A stretch of 64,000 nucleotides of DNA from CBDDCX01 sp965226925 (GTDB lineage: Bacteria; Gemmatimonadota; Gemmatimonadetes; Longimicrobiales; Gaopeijiaceae): contig CBDDEN010000007.1 of the NCBI GenBank assembly GCA_965226925.1, positions 124,001-188,000 of the forward strand, written 5' to 3'. Below the pieces are notes generated by a model that saw only the letters and a program-made list of their open reading frames with translations, searched no databases and was not told the origin of the DNA. Positions 53,624 to 62,489 of this stretch are shown here, piece by piece. A program made the translations under genes and the position numbers. How positions within the stretch are numbered: the stretch's first letter is position 1; each line of letters begins with the position of its first letter.

Positions 53624-54100
53624 CTAGTTGTTCGCCGCACCCTGGTCGATCCAGTTCCTGATGTTGGTCAGGTCGATGTTGTCCAACGTACCACCGTTGA
53701 GTGGCATCATCGCTCCCGCCGTCTGACGCCCCTCCAGCTTCTTGACCAGATAGCTGTTTTGTGCATCGCTGGGAATCACGCGGATTTCGCCCGGTGCGTT
53801 GGACGAGCTGACGTTGACGAGGTTCGCGAACGCCGCGTTCGAGCGTAGGTCCAGCCCGGCCGAAACGGCGGATCCGTGGCACGAACCACCATTGCAGCCA
53901 CGCCGCGTGAAGATCTCCTGGATATTGGTTCCGAACGAAGGGTTGGCAATGATCACTCGGGTGTCCCCACCACCACCGCCGCCACCTCCACCGCCACCGC
54001 CGCCGCCGCCGCCAGGCGGAGCCGTCGGACCATCCGATCCGCCACATGCGACGAGAAGAGCCGTACCGAGGACCGAGATCACGGACGAGAAACGCTTCAT
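53624..54100 (-). CDS. Lipoprotein with polyglycine linker and c-type-cytochrome-like domain
   Basis: The protein has 158 residues from the ATG at 54100. The signal FSSVISVLGTALLVACGGSD has a good lipobox (LVAC), followed by a linker containing a run of about 16 glycines. The soluble domain reads FGTNIQEIFTRRGCNGGSCH then GSAVSAGLDLRSNAAFANLV, and SYLVKKLEGRQTAGAMMPLN and IRNWIDQGAANN. The layout matches Planctomycete-type/PSCyt small cytochromes, but the heme motif is C-x4-C-H rather than C-x2-C-H. Heme binding is therefore probable, not certain. It should sit in the outer or inner membrane facing the periplasm. Confidence 0.75.
   Translation of the reverse strand: MKRFSSVISVLGTALLVACGGSDGPTAPPGGGGGGGGGGGGGGGGDTRVIIANPSFGTNIQEIFTRRGCNGGSCHGSAVSAGLDLRSNAAFANLVNVSSSNAPGEIRVIPSDAQNSYLVKKLEGRQTAGAMMPLNGGTLDNIDLTNIRNWIDQGAANN
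53964..54012 (-). repeat. Trinucleotide repeat encoding polyglycine
   Basis: A run of CCA/CCG/CCT triplets on the plus strand encodes an uninterrupted glycine stretch in the lipoprotein linker. Such tracts can change length by slippage in steps of one residue without frame loss. Confidence 0.8.
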
Positions 54101-54386
54101 GGATTCTCCCTTGCGAGCCTTATCGCGACGAGTGTGGAGTATGGTCGGCGCACAGCGCACCGATAATACAACCTTTAAGCAACCTGGCCGGTTCCGGATA
54201 CGTACGGCAAGCGAAGCCACTACTTACCAGGGCCCGAGGCCCCTAGGCCATCTCCACTTGCAGAATCGCGGGGCAGACCCCAGCCTGAACGGCCCTGACG
54301 GCCGAATTCGAGGTCGAGGGCCCGCAAGAGTGGAGCCGCCGGCACGCCGAGCTATTCCACTGAGAACCGATTGACACGGAAGAACC

Positions 54387-56054
54387 ATGCTGACGGATAT
54401 CGAAATCGCACAATCCGCCGAATTGAGGCCCATTGCCGAGATTGCGGCCAAGGTTGGGCTCGCTGCGACGGACATCGAACCTTATGGGCATTACAAGGCC
54501 AAGGTACCCCTGGAGGTACTCAACGGCCAGGAGAGCCGGAACGGGAGGCTCGTTCTGGTCACGGGCACCAGCCCCACTCCGGCCGGCGAAGGCAAATCGA
54601 CGGTGGCGGTGGGTCTGGCAGACGCTCTCACCCTTCGCGAACGAAAGCCCGTGCTGTGCCTGAGGGAGCCGAGCCTGGGACCGGTCTTCGGCCTCAAGGG
54701 TGGTGCGGCGGGCGGCGGATATTCGCAGGTAATTCCCATGGCGGATATCAACCTGCACTTCACCGGCGATTTCCACGCGATCACCTCCGCGCACGCGCTA
54801 CTGTCGGCGATGCTCGACAACCACCTATTCCGCCCCAACAGCCTCGGGATCGACCACAGGCAAATCACGTGGCCCCGAGCTGTGGACATGAACGACCGGG
54901 CGCTACGTCACATCGTGCTGGGGCTGGGCGGCAGGACGGCCGGCATTCCCCGAGAGGGCGGCTTCGTCATCACGGCGGCCTCGGAGATCATGGCCATCTT
55001 CTGCCTGGCCGACTCCCTCAAGGACCTCACCGCCAGACTGGGCAATATCATCGTGGCATCCACCCGTCAGGGTGATCCCATCCGGGCTGCTGAGCTTGAC
55101 GCACCAGGGGCGATGACCCTGCTGCTCCAGGAGGCCATCAACCCGAACCTCGTGCAGACCCTGGGCGGCACGCCTGCGTTCGTACACGGTGGGCCGTTCG
55201 CCAACATCGCCCACGGCTGCAACTCGCTCATCGCGACGAGGGCCGGCATCACCCTGGGTGATATCGTGGTGACGGAGGCCGGATTCGGGGCCGATCTCGG
55301 TGCCGAGAAGTTCTTCGACATCAAGTGCCGAATGGGCGGGCTCGAGCCCCAGGCGGTGGTGGTCGTCGCGACCATCCGGGCGCTCAAGATGCACGGTGGT
55401 GTGGCCAGGAGCGACCTGACGGTCGAGAACGTCGAGGCTCTCGAGGCGGGAACGGTCGATCTTCAGGCGCATGTCGAGAACGTACATAAGTTCGGCGTGC
55501 CTCCCGTCGTGGCCATCAACCGCTTTGCCAGCGACTCCGACGCCGAGGTCGCCGCGCTCAGGGCGGCCTGCGAAGAGTGGGGGGTGCGAGTAGTGGAGGC
55601 AGATCCCCACGGCCAGACCGGCGCAGGTTGCCTGGAGCTCGCAGACGTGGTGAGCGAGCTGGTGGAGTCGGGCGCGGCCGCTTATCGGCCCCTCTATCCC
55701 GACGACCTCGGGCTCCGCGAGAAGATCGCCGTCATCGCCACCGAGATCTACGGGGCCGACGGAGTCGACTTCCTGGACGAGGCTTCGATCGCCATCGACC
55801 GGTTGGAGTCGATCGGCATGCGCGAAATGCCCGTGTGTGTCGCCAAGACGCAGTACTCGTTCTCCGACAACCCAGCCCTGCTTGCGAGGCCCAGTAGCTT
55901 CAAAGTCACCGTCCGCGAAGTGACTCCGTCCGCCGGGGCGGGCTTCGTGGTCGCCAAGACCGTCAACATCATGACCATGCCCGGCCTCGCGGAGCGTCCC
56001 GCGGCGGCGGGCATGTCCGTAAAGGACGACGGCGAGATCGTCGGTCTGGCCTAG
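54387..56054 (+). CDS. fhs: Formate-tetrahydrofolate ligase
   Basis: The enzyme condenses formate, ATP and tetrahydrofolate to 10-formyltetrahydrofolate, feeding one-carbon metabolism. The 555-residue length is normal. Visible motifs are the P-loop TGTSPTPAGEGKSTVAVGLA, EPSLGPVFGLKGGAAGGGYS, INLHFTGDFHAITSAHALLS, FANIAHGCNSLIATR, EAGFGADLGAEKFFDIKCR, VVVVATIRALKMHGGV and the C-terminal KTQYSFSDNP. All are intact. It is followed after 81 bp by an APC permease in the same direction. No cognate one-carbon genes are adjacent. Confidence 0.95.
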   Translation: MLTDIEIAQSAELRPIAEIAAKVGLAATDIEPYGHYKAKVPLEVLNGQESRNGRLVLVTGTSPTPAGEGKSTVAVGLADALTLRERKPVLCLREPSLGPVFGLKGGAAGGGYSQVIPMADINLHFTGDFHAITSAHALLSAMLDNHLFRPNSLGIDHRQITWPRAVDMNDRALRHIVLGLGGRTAGIPREGGFVITAASEIMAIFCLADSLKDLTARLGNIIVASTRQGDPIRAAELDAPGAMTLLLQEAINPNLVQTLGGTPAFVHGGPFANIAHGCNSLIATRAGITLGDIVVTEAGFGADLGAEKFFDIKCRMGGLEPQAVVVVATIRALKMHGGVARSDLTVENVEALEAGTVDLQAHVENVHKFGVPPVVAINRFASDSDAEVAALRAACEEWGVRVVEADPHGQTGAGCLELADVVSELVESGAAAYRPLYPDDLGLREKIAVIATEIYGADGVDFLDEASIAIDRLESIGMREMPVCVAKTQYSFSDNPALLARPSSFKVTVREVTPSAGAGFVVAKTVNIMTMPGLAERPAAAGMSVKDDGEIVGLA

Positions 56055-56135
56055 AAGGCCGCCGCGGCCCGGCTTCCGCCATGATCTGGGCAGCATCGGG
56101 CGGATCGTCGAGGAGTCACAGGGAGGCGCCGCCTG

Positions 56136-57527
56136 ATGTCAACACGCGAGATCGGCCCGGAGGGTTTGGTACGAACGCTGGGCGCCGTGGCGGCCGGAGC
56201 GTTCGTCGTCACCAACATGATCGGCTCGGGAATCTTCACGGTCCCCGCCTTCGTGCGTGTCGCGACGGGGAGCGCCATGGCCTCCCTGGGCGTGTGGGCC
56301 GCCGCCGGGTTTCTGGCCCTTTGCGGCGCCCTCTGCTACTCGGAGTTGGCCACCCACATGCCCGCGGCCGGAGGGGAATACCGGTACCTGACGCGAGGAC
56401 TCGGTCGGGTGTGGGGCTTTCTGAGCGGATGGACCTCGTTCATCGTGGGATTCTCCGCCGCCATGGCCGCGTCGGCGTTGGGGGTGATGGCCTATCTCGC
56501 GCCTCTCTTCGGCGGGTGGAACCCAGACGCGCCGATCGCCGACGGCCTCGCGATCAGCCAAGGGGCCGCGGGAGCCTCGCTGATGGTCCTTGTCCTCACC
56601 GTGGTCCACTCGGTGGCCGTGCGGTGGAGCGGCGGCCTCCAGACGACCTTGGCCACGATGGTCGTGGGGTCCATCGGGATCATGGTACTGGCAGGCTTCG
56701 CGACCGGAAACGGCTCCTGGTCGGGTCTCGTGGCTCGTACCGACCCCGGAAGCAACTGGTGGGTGGCGCTCCTTCAGGTGACCTATGCGTACGCGGGATG
56801 GAACGCGGCGGCCTACATCGCCGGAGAGGTGAGCCACCCCTCGAGGAATCTCCCGAGGGCGATCCTGGGAGGCACCGTGTTCGTCACGCTGCTCTACCTC
56901 CTCATCAATGCGCTCTTCTTCTACGCCTTGCCCCACGCCCAGTGGGAACCGGCGATCGCCGTGGGGCAGTTGGCCGCCGAACGGCTGTTCGGCTTTCGGG
57001 GATCGCTGGCGGTGACGAGCCTCATCGCGCTGGCGATGTTCGGATCGGTCAGCGCCATGACCGCCGTGGGCCCGCGCATCTATTTCGCCATGGCCCGCGA
57101 TGGTGTCGCGCCCCGCTTCCTCGGTCGCATCTCTGATCGAGGGCAGGTACCCACCGCAGCCATTCTCGCACAAGGCGTGCTCGCCGCGGCACTGGCACTG
57201 ACCGGCGCCTTCGAGACCCTGCTGATCTACATCGGGTCTTCGCTGCTGCTCTTCAATGGGCTCACGGTGGTCACGCTCTTCGTGTTCCGGCGTCGAAGAG
57301 CCGCGGCCGGCTCACCGAACCCGGAGGGGGACGTCTTTCACACCCCGCTTCATCCGCTTCCGGCGTTGATCTTCCTCGGAATCACCATCGCCGCGTGGAT
57401 CAACGGGCTGATAGGGGCGCCGGTACCGACCGGCGCAGCGCTGATCACACTCGGTGCGGGATCCGTGGTCTACGCGGTCGGAAGTCGCCGCGGATGGTTC
57501 GGTTCTGAGATGCGGGATCGAAAGTAA
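56136..57527 (+). CDS. APC-superfamily amino-acid permease
   Basis: The protein has 463 residues and about 12 membrane helices. The first helix carries the APC signature GAFVVTNMIGSGIFTVPAFV. Further features are AAAGFLALCGALCYSELATH, MPAAGGEYRYLTRGLGRVWG, TYAYAGWNAAAYIAGEVSHP and FGSVSAMTAVGPRIYFAMAR, with the conserved P-x-x-G-G-x-Y segment after helix 2. It probably imports or exchanges amino acids or polyamines; the substrate cannot be told. The ATG 56136 has a GGGAGG site 10 nt upstream. It may be co-transcribed with fhs. Confidence 0.85.
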   Translation: MSTREIGPEGLVRTLGAVAAGAFVVTNMIGSGIFTVPAFVRVATGSAMASLGVWAAAGFLALCGALCYSELATHMPAAGGEYRYLTRGLGRVWGFLSGWTSFIVGFSAAMAASALGVMAYLAPLFGGWNPDAPIADGLAISQGAAGASLMVLVLTVVHSVAVRWSGGLQTTLATMVVGSIGIMVLAGFATGNGSWSGLVARTDPGSNWWVALLQVTYAYAGWNAAAYIAGEVSHPSRNLPRAILGGTVFVTLLYLLINALFFYALPHAQWEPAIAVGQLAAERLFGFRGSLAVTSLIALAMFGSVSAMTAVGPRIYFAMARDGVAPRFLGRISDRGQVPTAAILAQGVLAAALALTGAFETLLIYIGSSLLLFNGLTVVTLFVFRRRRAAAGSPNPEGDVFHTPLHPLPALIFLGITIAAWINGLIGAPVPTGAALITLGAGSVVYAVGSRRGWFGSEMRDRK

Positions 57528-57767
57528 CGGAGGCGAATTCAGGCTTCCCGCTACCGCTTGAGCAGCCGCGTCGTCCACCTCTCTAGCGACGCTCATGTCG
57601 GCGTATTCCGCGAGACGGCACCGCGGATCCGACGAGCAGATGGACGGCGAGATTTGCGACTTAGATCATGTTCGTATTCCGTTCGCGTGGACGTTCTTCA
57701 GTCGGGGAGATCTATGGGAAGCACGTGCTGAAGTTCCCGACGGTGTGATCCCTCTTCCCTCCCCTTC

Positions 57768-58218
57768 TCACGAGTCGGACCCTGCGGCCTCCCGAGCCCG
57801 CCGGCTGAAGCTCGTCTTGGCGCGTGTGCGCCGAGTGACGAGGACTCCACCCAAGATGGCCATCGGCGGAACCAGCAGGCTGATGACCAGCGGATACCAG
57901 GAGGGTTGTCCCGGCACCGGGTCACCCCGGTTGACCACGAGCCACGAAGCGAGGCCCAGGACCATCATGAGGCCCGCCAACCCGGCCGCATGCTCGAGGG
58001 GCGAGTGATCGGACACCCGTGGCGGCCACGTATCCGCCGATCACCGCAAACACGGCGCTATAGGCCAGGTTCACGACAAGGTAGGCAGTGGTCACTCCCA
58101 CATCGGGACCCGTGCCGCCCAACATGACGTTGACGACGATCGGGGTGGTGACCCCCTCCAGGACCGCTACCACAAAGAAGGCGCCGAGAATCGACAAGGC
58201 ACTCCGCCAGATCGACAT
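57768..58218 (-). pseudogene. Four-helix integral membrane protein, apparently frameshifted
   Basis: The 5' part (MSIWRSALSILGAFFVVAVL, VTTAYLVVNLAYSAVFAVIG, GYVAATGV) and the 3' part (SDHSPLEHAAGLAGLMMVLG, LASWLVVNRGDPVPGQPSWY, PLVISLLVPPMAILGGVLVT) join into one plausible membrane protein across a frame change near 58010. The 3' part could start at its own GTG (58016), giving two overlapping short genes instead. The family is not recognised. Confidence 0.55.
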
Positions 58219-58366
58219 GTCTGCCTCAAGTAAGAGGAGCTCCGATATTCATCAAGGACAGTAGGAACCAAGCCGACCCGGGGGAAGTACGCCATGGACC
58301 CTCCCGGCACGCCGCTCTACCTTGGTCCGCATCGGCCGCCACAGTTCAACCCGGGAATCTCGATTG

Positions 58367-59167
58367 ATGGCTCAGGACTCGGAACATCTCGAGGACATTC
58401 AGGGCGTGCTTCTCGACCTGGATGGCACGGTCTTCATCGGAGACCGCCTCGTCCCGGGGGCGGCGGACGCCGTCGCCGCCCTGAGACGGGGCGGCCTACC
58501 CTTGCGCTTCGGAACCAACACGACGCGTATATCCCGCGCCGCGCTCGTCGAGCGAATGCACCGGTTGGGCCTCGAGCTCGATGCCGAGGAAGTGCTGACG
58601 GCCCCATTGGCCGCGGCGTCCTGGCTCGAGCGAAAAGGGCTCTGGAACGTCTCACTCTGCGTTCCGGAAGCCACCCACGCCGACTTCGGACACTTCACCA
58701 TAAACGAAACGTCACCTCAGGCCGTCGTCGTGGGAGATCTCGGGGCCGGATGGGACTTCGCCCGACTCAACCGGTCGTTCAATCACATCATGGATGGAGC
58801 GGAGTTCGTGGCCCTCCAACGGAACCGCTACTGGGACACCGGTCAGGGGCTGGCGCTGGACACCGGCCCCTTCGTGACGGCCCTCGAGTATGCCACGGGG
58901 CGCGAGGCCGTCGTCATGGGAAAACCGAGCCAGGCCTTCTTTCGGGCCGCGGCCGACTCGATGGGAGTCGACCTCTTCAACCTGGCTGTCGTGGGTGACG
59001 ACATCGGCACGGACGTGGCGGGCGCGCAGGCGTGCGAAGCGGCCGCGGTCCTGGTCCGCACGGGCAAGTTCCGCGAGGGCGACCTCGGGCGAGGAGCCCC
59101 AAGACCCGACCTGATCCTCGACTCCATCGCATCCCTCCCCTCGGCCTTGGGAGTCGGTTTCAGTTGA
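58367..59167 (+). CDS. HAD-superfamily phosphatase (LHPP/TIGR01458-like)
   Basis: The protein has 266 residues. HAD motif I is GVLLDLDGTVFIGDRLVPGA, motif II LRFGTNTTRISRAALVERM, motif III lysine in GREAVVMGKPSQAFFRAAA and motif IV VVGDDIGTDVAGAQACEAAA. The cap (type IIA) is about residues 80-190. It resembles phospholysine/phosphohistidine phosphatases of the LHPP type, but substrates of this branch are broad. The start ATG 58367 is chosen by alignment to the domain start. Its TGA overlaps the TTG of the desaturase gene, which implies coupled translation. Confidence 0.8.
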   Translation: MAQDSEHLEDIQGVLLDLDGTVFIGDRLVPGAADAVAALRRGGLPLRFGTNTTRISRAALVERMHRLGLELDAEEVLTAPLAAASWLERKGLWNVSLCVPEATHADFGHFTINETSPQAVVVGDLGAGWDFARLNRSFNHIMDGAEFVALQRNRYWDTGQGLALDTGPFVTALEYATGREAVVMGKPSQAFFRAAADSMGVDLFNLAVVGDDIGTDVAGAQACEAAAVLVRTGKFREGDLGRGAPRPDLILDSIASLPSALGVGFS

Positions 59168-60177
59168 ACGGCGAAAAGAGAACATCAGAGTCCTGGCGCG
59201 CACTCCTCGGGCCGTACGCCGGTCCGGAACTCCGTCGGAGCGTTACACAGATCCTCACCAGCGCCCCACCGTATTTCCTCTTCTGGTATGCCTCCTATCG
59301 AGCGCTCGACGTGAGCTATTGGCTCACTCTGGTGCTCGCGCTGCCCGCTGCGGCTTTCCTCACACGGCTGTTCATGATCCAGCACGACTGCGGGCACGGC
59401 TCCTTCTTCAAATCCCGGAAGGTGGCCGACACGGTCGGTTTTTGGATCGGAGTGCTCACGCTCACGCCTTACCGCTACTGGCGAAAAACCCACGCTTACC
59501 ACCACGCTCACTCGGGCAACCTGGACTTCAGGGGGTTCGGAGACATCGATACCCTGACGGTGAGCGAGTATTACGGTATGCCGCTCCTCGGGCGACTCCG
59601 CTACAGAGCCTACCGACACCCGTTCGTGCTTCTGGGCCTGGGCGGGCTCTACTTATTCCTGCTCAAGCATCGTTATCCGTGGGACATTCCACGGCGCTGG
59701 AAACGAGCGTGGATCAGCGTGTGGCAGACCAACGCCGTCCTGGCCGCCATCGTCGCTCTCATGTGGCTCACCATCGGACTGAAGGCCTTCGTCTTGGTCC
59801 ACCTCCCGATCCTGCTGTACACGGTCAGCGCCGGCGTTTGGCTGTTCTACGTGCAGCATCAGTTCGAGGACACGTACTGGCACGAGCACGAAGAGTGGTC
59901 GTACTTCGACGCCGGGCTGGAGGGCAGCTCTCACCTCGTTCTGCCGAAGTGGCTGCAGTGGATAACGGCGAGCATCGGGATCCATCACATCCACCACATC
60001 AGCGCCCGCATTCCGAACTACAAGCTGCAGGAGTGCCTGGACGGCATCCCGGAGTTCCAGAAGGTGACCAAGGTCTCGATCTGGGACGGCATCAAGACCC
60101 TACGTCTCTCGCTCTGGCACGAGGACACCAGGAGGCTGGTGTCGTTCTCGGAGGCCCGACGCCTCGTCCGGACCTGA
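59164..60177 (+). CDS. Membrane fatty-acid desaturase
   Basis: The protein has 337 residues if it begins at the TTG that overlaps the stop of the HAD gene (TTGA). The three histidine boxes of acyl-lipid/CoA desaturases are present: HDCGHGS (about residue 77), HAYHHAHSG (about 113) and HHIHHISARIPNYKLQ near the C-terminus. They ligate a di-iron centre. Hydrophobic pairs lie at LTLVLALPAAAFLTRLFMI, PFVLLGLGGLYLFLLK and LAAIVALMWLTIGLKAFVLV. It introduces a double bond in fatty acyl chains of membrane lipids. No ferredoxin partner is adjacent. Confidence 0.9.
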   Translation: MNGEKRTSESWRALLGPYAGPELRRSVTQILTSAPPYFLFWYASYRALDVSYWLTLVLALPAAAFLTRLFMIQHDCGHGSFFKSRKVADTVGFWIGVLTLTPYRYWRKTHAYHHAHSGNLDFRGFGDIDTLTVSEYYGMPLLGRLRYRAYRHPFVLLGLGGLYLFLLKHRYPWDIPRRWKRAWISVWQTNAVLAAIVALMWLTIGLKAFVLVHLPILLYTVSAGVWLFYVQHQFEDTYWHEHEEWSYFDAGLEGSSHLVLPKWLQWITASIGIHHIHHISARIPNYKLQECLDGIPEFQKVTKVSIWDGIKTLRLSLWHEDTRRLVSFSEARRLVRT

Positions 60178-60190
60178 GCCGCCAAGGGCC

Positions 60191-60527
60191 TAGAAGGCTG
60201 TTGAAGAAATACAGCGGGTCGCGTTAGGATCGCCGAGGGTCCAGCGCGTAGGCGGCGCGACGACGCGATGCCGTGGTATCGGGGAGGAGCGCCAACACCC
60301 GGGGCACCGCGCGAAGCGTGGTCGGGCCCTCGCCGCCCTAACCCGGAGGGCACAGGGGGGTTGCGGTCGGTCAACAATCGCTTTGCGCATTGTCGGGTTG
60401 TCTCTCCTCCTCGCCGTAGCTCTGCTACGACTCGTCGTCGTTCCTACTCTGAGCCTCGCAAGACCCGGGGCACCCGCGCCGCAGGCGCGGGTCGCGCGAC
60501 CCACTGTATTTCTTCAACAGCCTTCTA
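60191..60527. mobile_element. MITE-like element with 33-bp terminal inverted repeats
   Basis: The 337-bp segment begins TAGAAGGCTGTTGAAGAAAT and ends with its reverse complement. The repeats extend for 33 bp with one mismatch (CGGGTCGCG versus TGGGTCGCG inside). No transposase is encoded. The ends resemble GGCTGTTGAA-type ends known from some IS families, so it is probably a non-autonomous derivative. It lies in the gap after the desaturase gene. Confidence 0.8.
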
Positions 60528-60620
60528 ACACCAACCAGCTTTCCCCGGCGGCACCCGCGGTGCTAACGTGGTGAAGCCCGTCAGGATTGGGTTACGCCCT
60601 GGCTTTGCCTTCGAGAATGG

Positions 60621-61682
60621 ATGGGACGCACGGTGATCAAACCGCGATTCGTGAACACGGCAGTCCACGCGGCGGCACTCCAGGGAGCCCTGCTCGTCGT
60701 GCCACCGCCTTCGACCGCCCAACAGATCGTCGAAGCGGGAAGCGTCGAATTCGACGCCGATCGAGCCATGCTGCTCGACTCTACCGTGTACGTCCGATTC
60801 GATGTCGAAGACACGTGGTCACTCCGCGACGCGCTGGCCGACGGGCTGGTTCAGCCGCAGACCCGCGTACTCATTATGGAGCACCGGAAGGGCAGGCTTG
60901 CGTTGGTGACCGACCAGATGGCCTATCATCACACGGCCCAGGGCGAGATCGACGGAGAGCCCTGGATGGTCTCCTTCTGACCCGCGTGTAACTCAGGGGT
61001 CAGTATGACGCCCACGATCGACGGTCAGGTGCACCACTTCGAGTATCGCGGCCTCTTCAACGGCGGTTCCGTTCTCTGGGATCGGGAAACCGGCACCTAC
61101 TGGCATCACGTGTCGGGACTCGCGCTCCATGGACCGCTCGAGGGTCGGCGACTCCCGATCTTCAACCTCCTTCAAGGCACCGTGGACCAGGCGCTCGACG
61201 CACACCCGGATCTGGAAGTCGCCGTGTCCGACCGACCGATCCGTCGCCGCAGCCGATGGGCGCCTCTCTCCGAGCGAGTGCGGGGACTCTCGGACCGATT
61301 CAAGGCCACCATGAGCGGCGAAGATCCGAGGAGGCCGAGCATGGATATCGGGCTCGGAGCTTGGACCGAAGGATCCCAGAAGTACTTCCCCATGGCCGTG
61401 GTGGAAGAGCGGGGACGGTTCGTCTTCGACGAGATGGACGGGCGTCGCCTGCTGGTTCATATCGAGCCTACCGCCAACTCGATCCTGGCCCTCTACACTG
61501 ACGCCCGAGACGCGAGCTGGGATGGCGTCGTGCTCCGACTCGCTGACGGACGATACATCAGGGCAGGTGCCCTGTTCTCGGCCGACGGCACCAAGCTCGA
61601 GGTCGAACGGCCCATGCAGGTCTTCACCCGCTGGTATGGGTTCGCCCTCACGTTCCCGGAGGTCCGGGTCTACCAGCCCTAG
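60621..61682 (+). CDS. DUF3179 protein with in-frame TGA, probable selenoprotein
   Basis: Two open stretches, 60621-60977 and 60981-61682, are in the same frame and separated only by TGA at 60978. The joined product has 353 residues with residue 120 at the TGA. Around it the text is IDGEPWMVSF-U-PACNSGVSM, where most DUF3179 proteins have a Cys of a C-P-x-C motif. The N-terminal part (LADGLVQPQTRVLIMEHRKG) and C-terminal part (GSVLWDRETGTYWHHVSGLA, TRWYGFALTFPEV) are otherwise normal for the family, with FRGLFNG-like YRGLFNG. Reading TGA as selenocysteine explains the pattern better than two genes or a mutation. The family is extracytoplasmic or membrane-associated with unknown chemistry; the N-terminus here is only weakly signal-like. 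Confidence 0.8.
60978..61002 (+). promoter_or_regulatory. Candidate bacterial SECIS hairpin at the TGA codon
   Basis: TGACCC at 60978-60983 can pair with GGGTCA at 60997-61002, enclosing a 13-nt loop that contains GU dinucleotides (GCGUGUAACUCAG). Bacterial SECIS elements lie immediately at or after the UGA, within the coding region. Sequence alone cannot confirm SelB binding. Confidence 0.4.
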
Positions 61683-61688
61683 AAGGCC

Positions 61689-62279
61689 GTGAATATTCGA
61701 CCCGCCGCGGAGACCGACGCCGGCCAGATTCTGGAGATCTACACGCCGGTAGTCACCGACACGCCCATCTCCTTCGAGGAGGCCGTGCCGTCGCCCGCCG
61801 AAATGGCGGGCAGGATTCGGCGAACCCGCGAAGGGTACCCGTGGTTGGTCTGCGATGGAGACGAGGGAATCTGGGGGTACGCGTACGCCACCGCCTTCCG
61901 GCAGAGATCGGCGTACCAGTGGACCGCCGAGGTCTCCGCTTACGTGCACACGCAAGCTCGTCGCAGTGGCGTGGCGAGGGGGCTATACACTTCGCTCTTC
62001 GAGATCCTCCGTCTCCTGGGATTCGTGAACGCGTTGGCAGGAATCGCGCTTCCGAACGAAGCGAGCGTGGCGCTTCACGAATCACTCGGCTTCACCGTAG
62101 TCGGCACCTTCGCGGACGTGGGGTACAAGCTCGATGGCTGGCACGACGTGGAGTGGTGGCAGCTACGTCTCAGAAACCCGGACCTGCCTCCAACCGCCCC
62201 CCGGGAGTTCTCGGAGATGCGCGATTCGCTAGGCGTCGCTCAGGCGCTCATGGCGGGGGAAGCGCTGATCCGCGGCTAG
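61689..62279 (+). CDS. GNAT-family N-acetyltransferase (phosphinothricin-acetyltransferase-like)
   Basis: The protein has 196 residues from the GTG at 61689, preceded by AGAAGG. It reads MNIRPAAETDAGQILEIYTP, then DTPISFEEAVPSPAEMAGRI, AYQWTAEVSAYVHTQARRSG, VARGLYTSLFEILRLLGFVN and NEASVALHESLGFTVVGTFA. This is the Pat-type GNAT layout; the R-R-S-G-V-A-R-G block is the acetyl-CoA pyrophosphate-binding loop. The substrate is an amine, possibly methionine derivatives, but this is not certain. The stop codon lies in a 16-bp sequence identical to the MITE end. It follows the DUF3179 gene by 6 bp, so the two are probably an operon. Confidence 0.85.
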   Translation: MNIRPAAETDAGQILEIYTPVVTDTPISFEEAVPSPAEMAGRIRRTREGYPWLVCDGDEGIWGYAYATAFRQRSAYQWTAEVSAYVHTQARRSGVARGLYTSLFEILRLLGFVNALAGIALPNEASVALHESLGFTVVGTFADVGYKLDGWHDVEWWQLRLRNPDLPPTAPREFSEMRDSLGVAQALMAGEALIRG

Positions 62280-62412
62280 AAGGCTGTTGAAGCCTTCCCA
62301 GAAGGCGGCCTGCAGCGTCAGCGTCAGGTTGCGTCCCGGCTCCGGCCGGAAGAACGACACGTTCGAAAACTCGGCGTACCGGTCGGGCCGAGACGACTCC
62401 ATCGGGAATTCT
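62280..62412 (-). pseudogene. Possible TonB-dependent receptor C-terminal remnant
   Basis: The minus strand reads PDRYAEFSNVSFFRPEPGRN and LTLTLQAAFWEG, which resembles the last beta-strand of a TonB-dependent receptor (G-R-N-L-T-L-T-L-x-A-x-F). It then runs into residues encoded by a MITE-end sequence (FNSLL). There is no upstream barrel. The match is short and tentative. Confidence 0.35.
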
Positions 62413-62489
62413 CACATGTCGGTGTGGGGAATTCCAACGCACGCGGTCAGGCATTTCGCGCCACGGGCCTCTCCGCTACCGTTGGTGCC

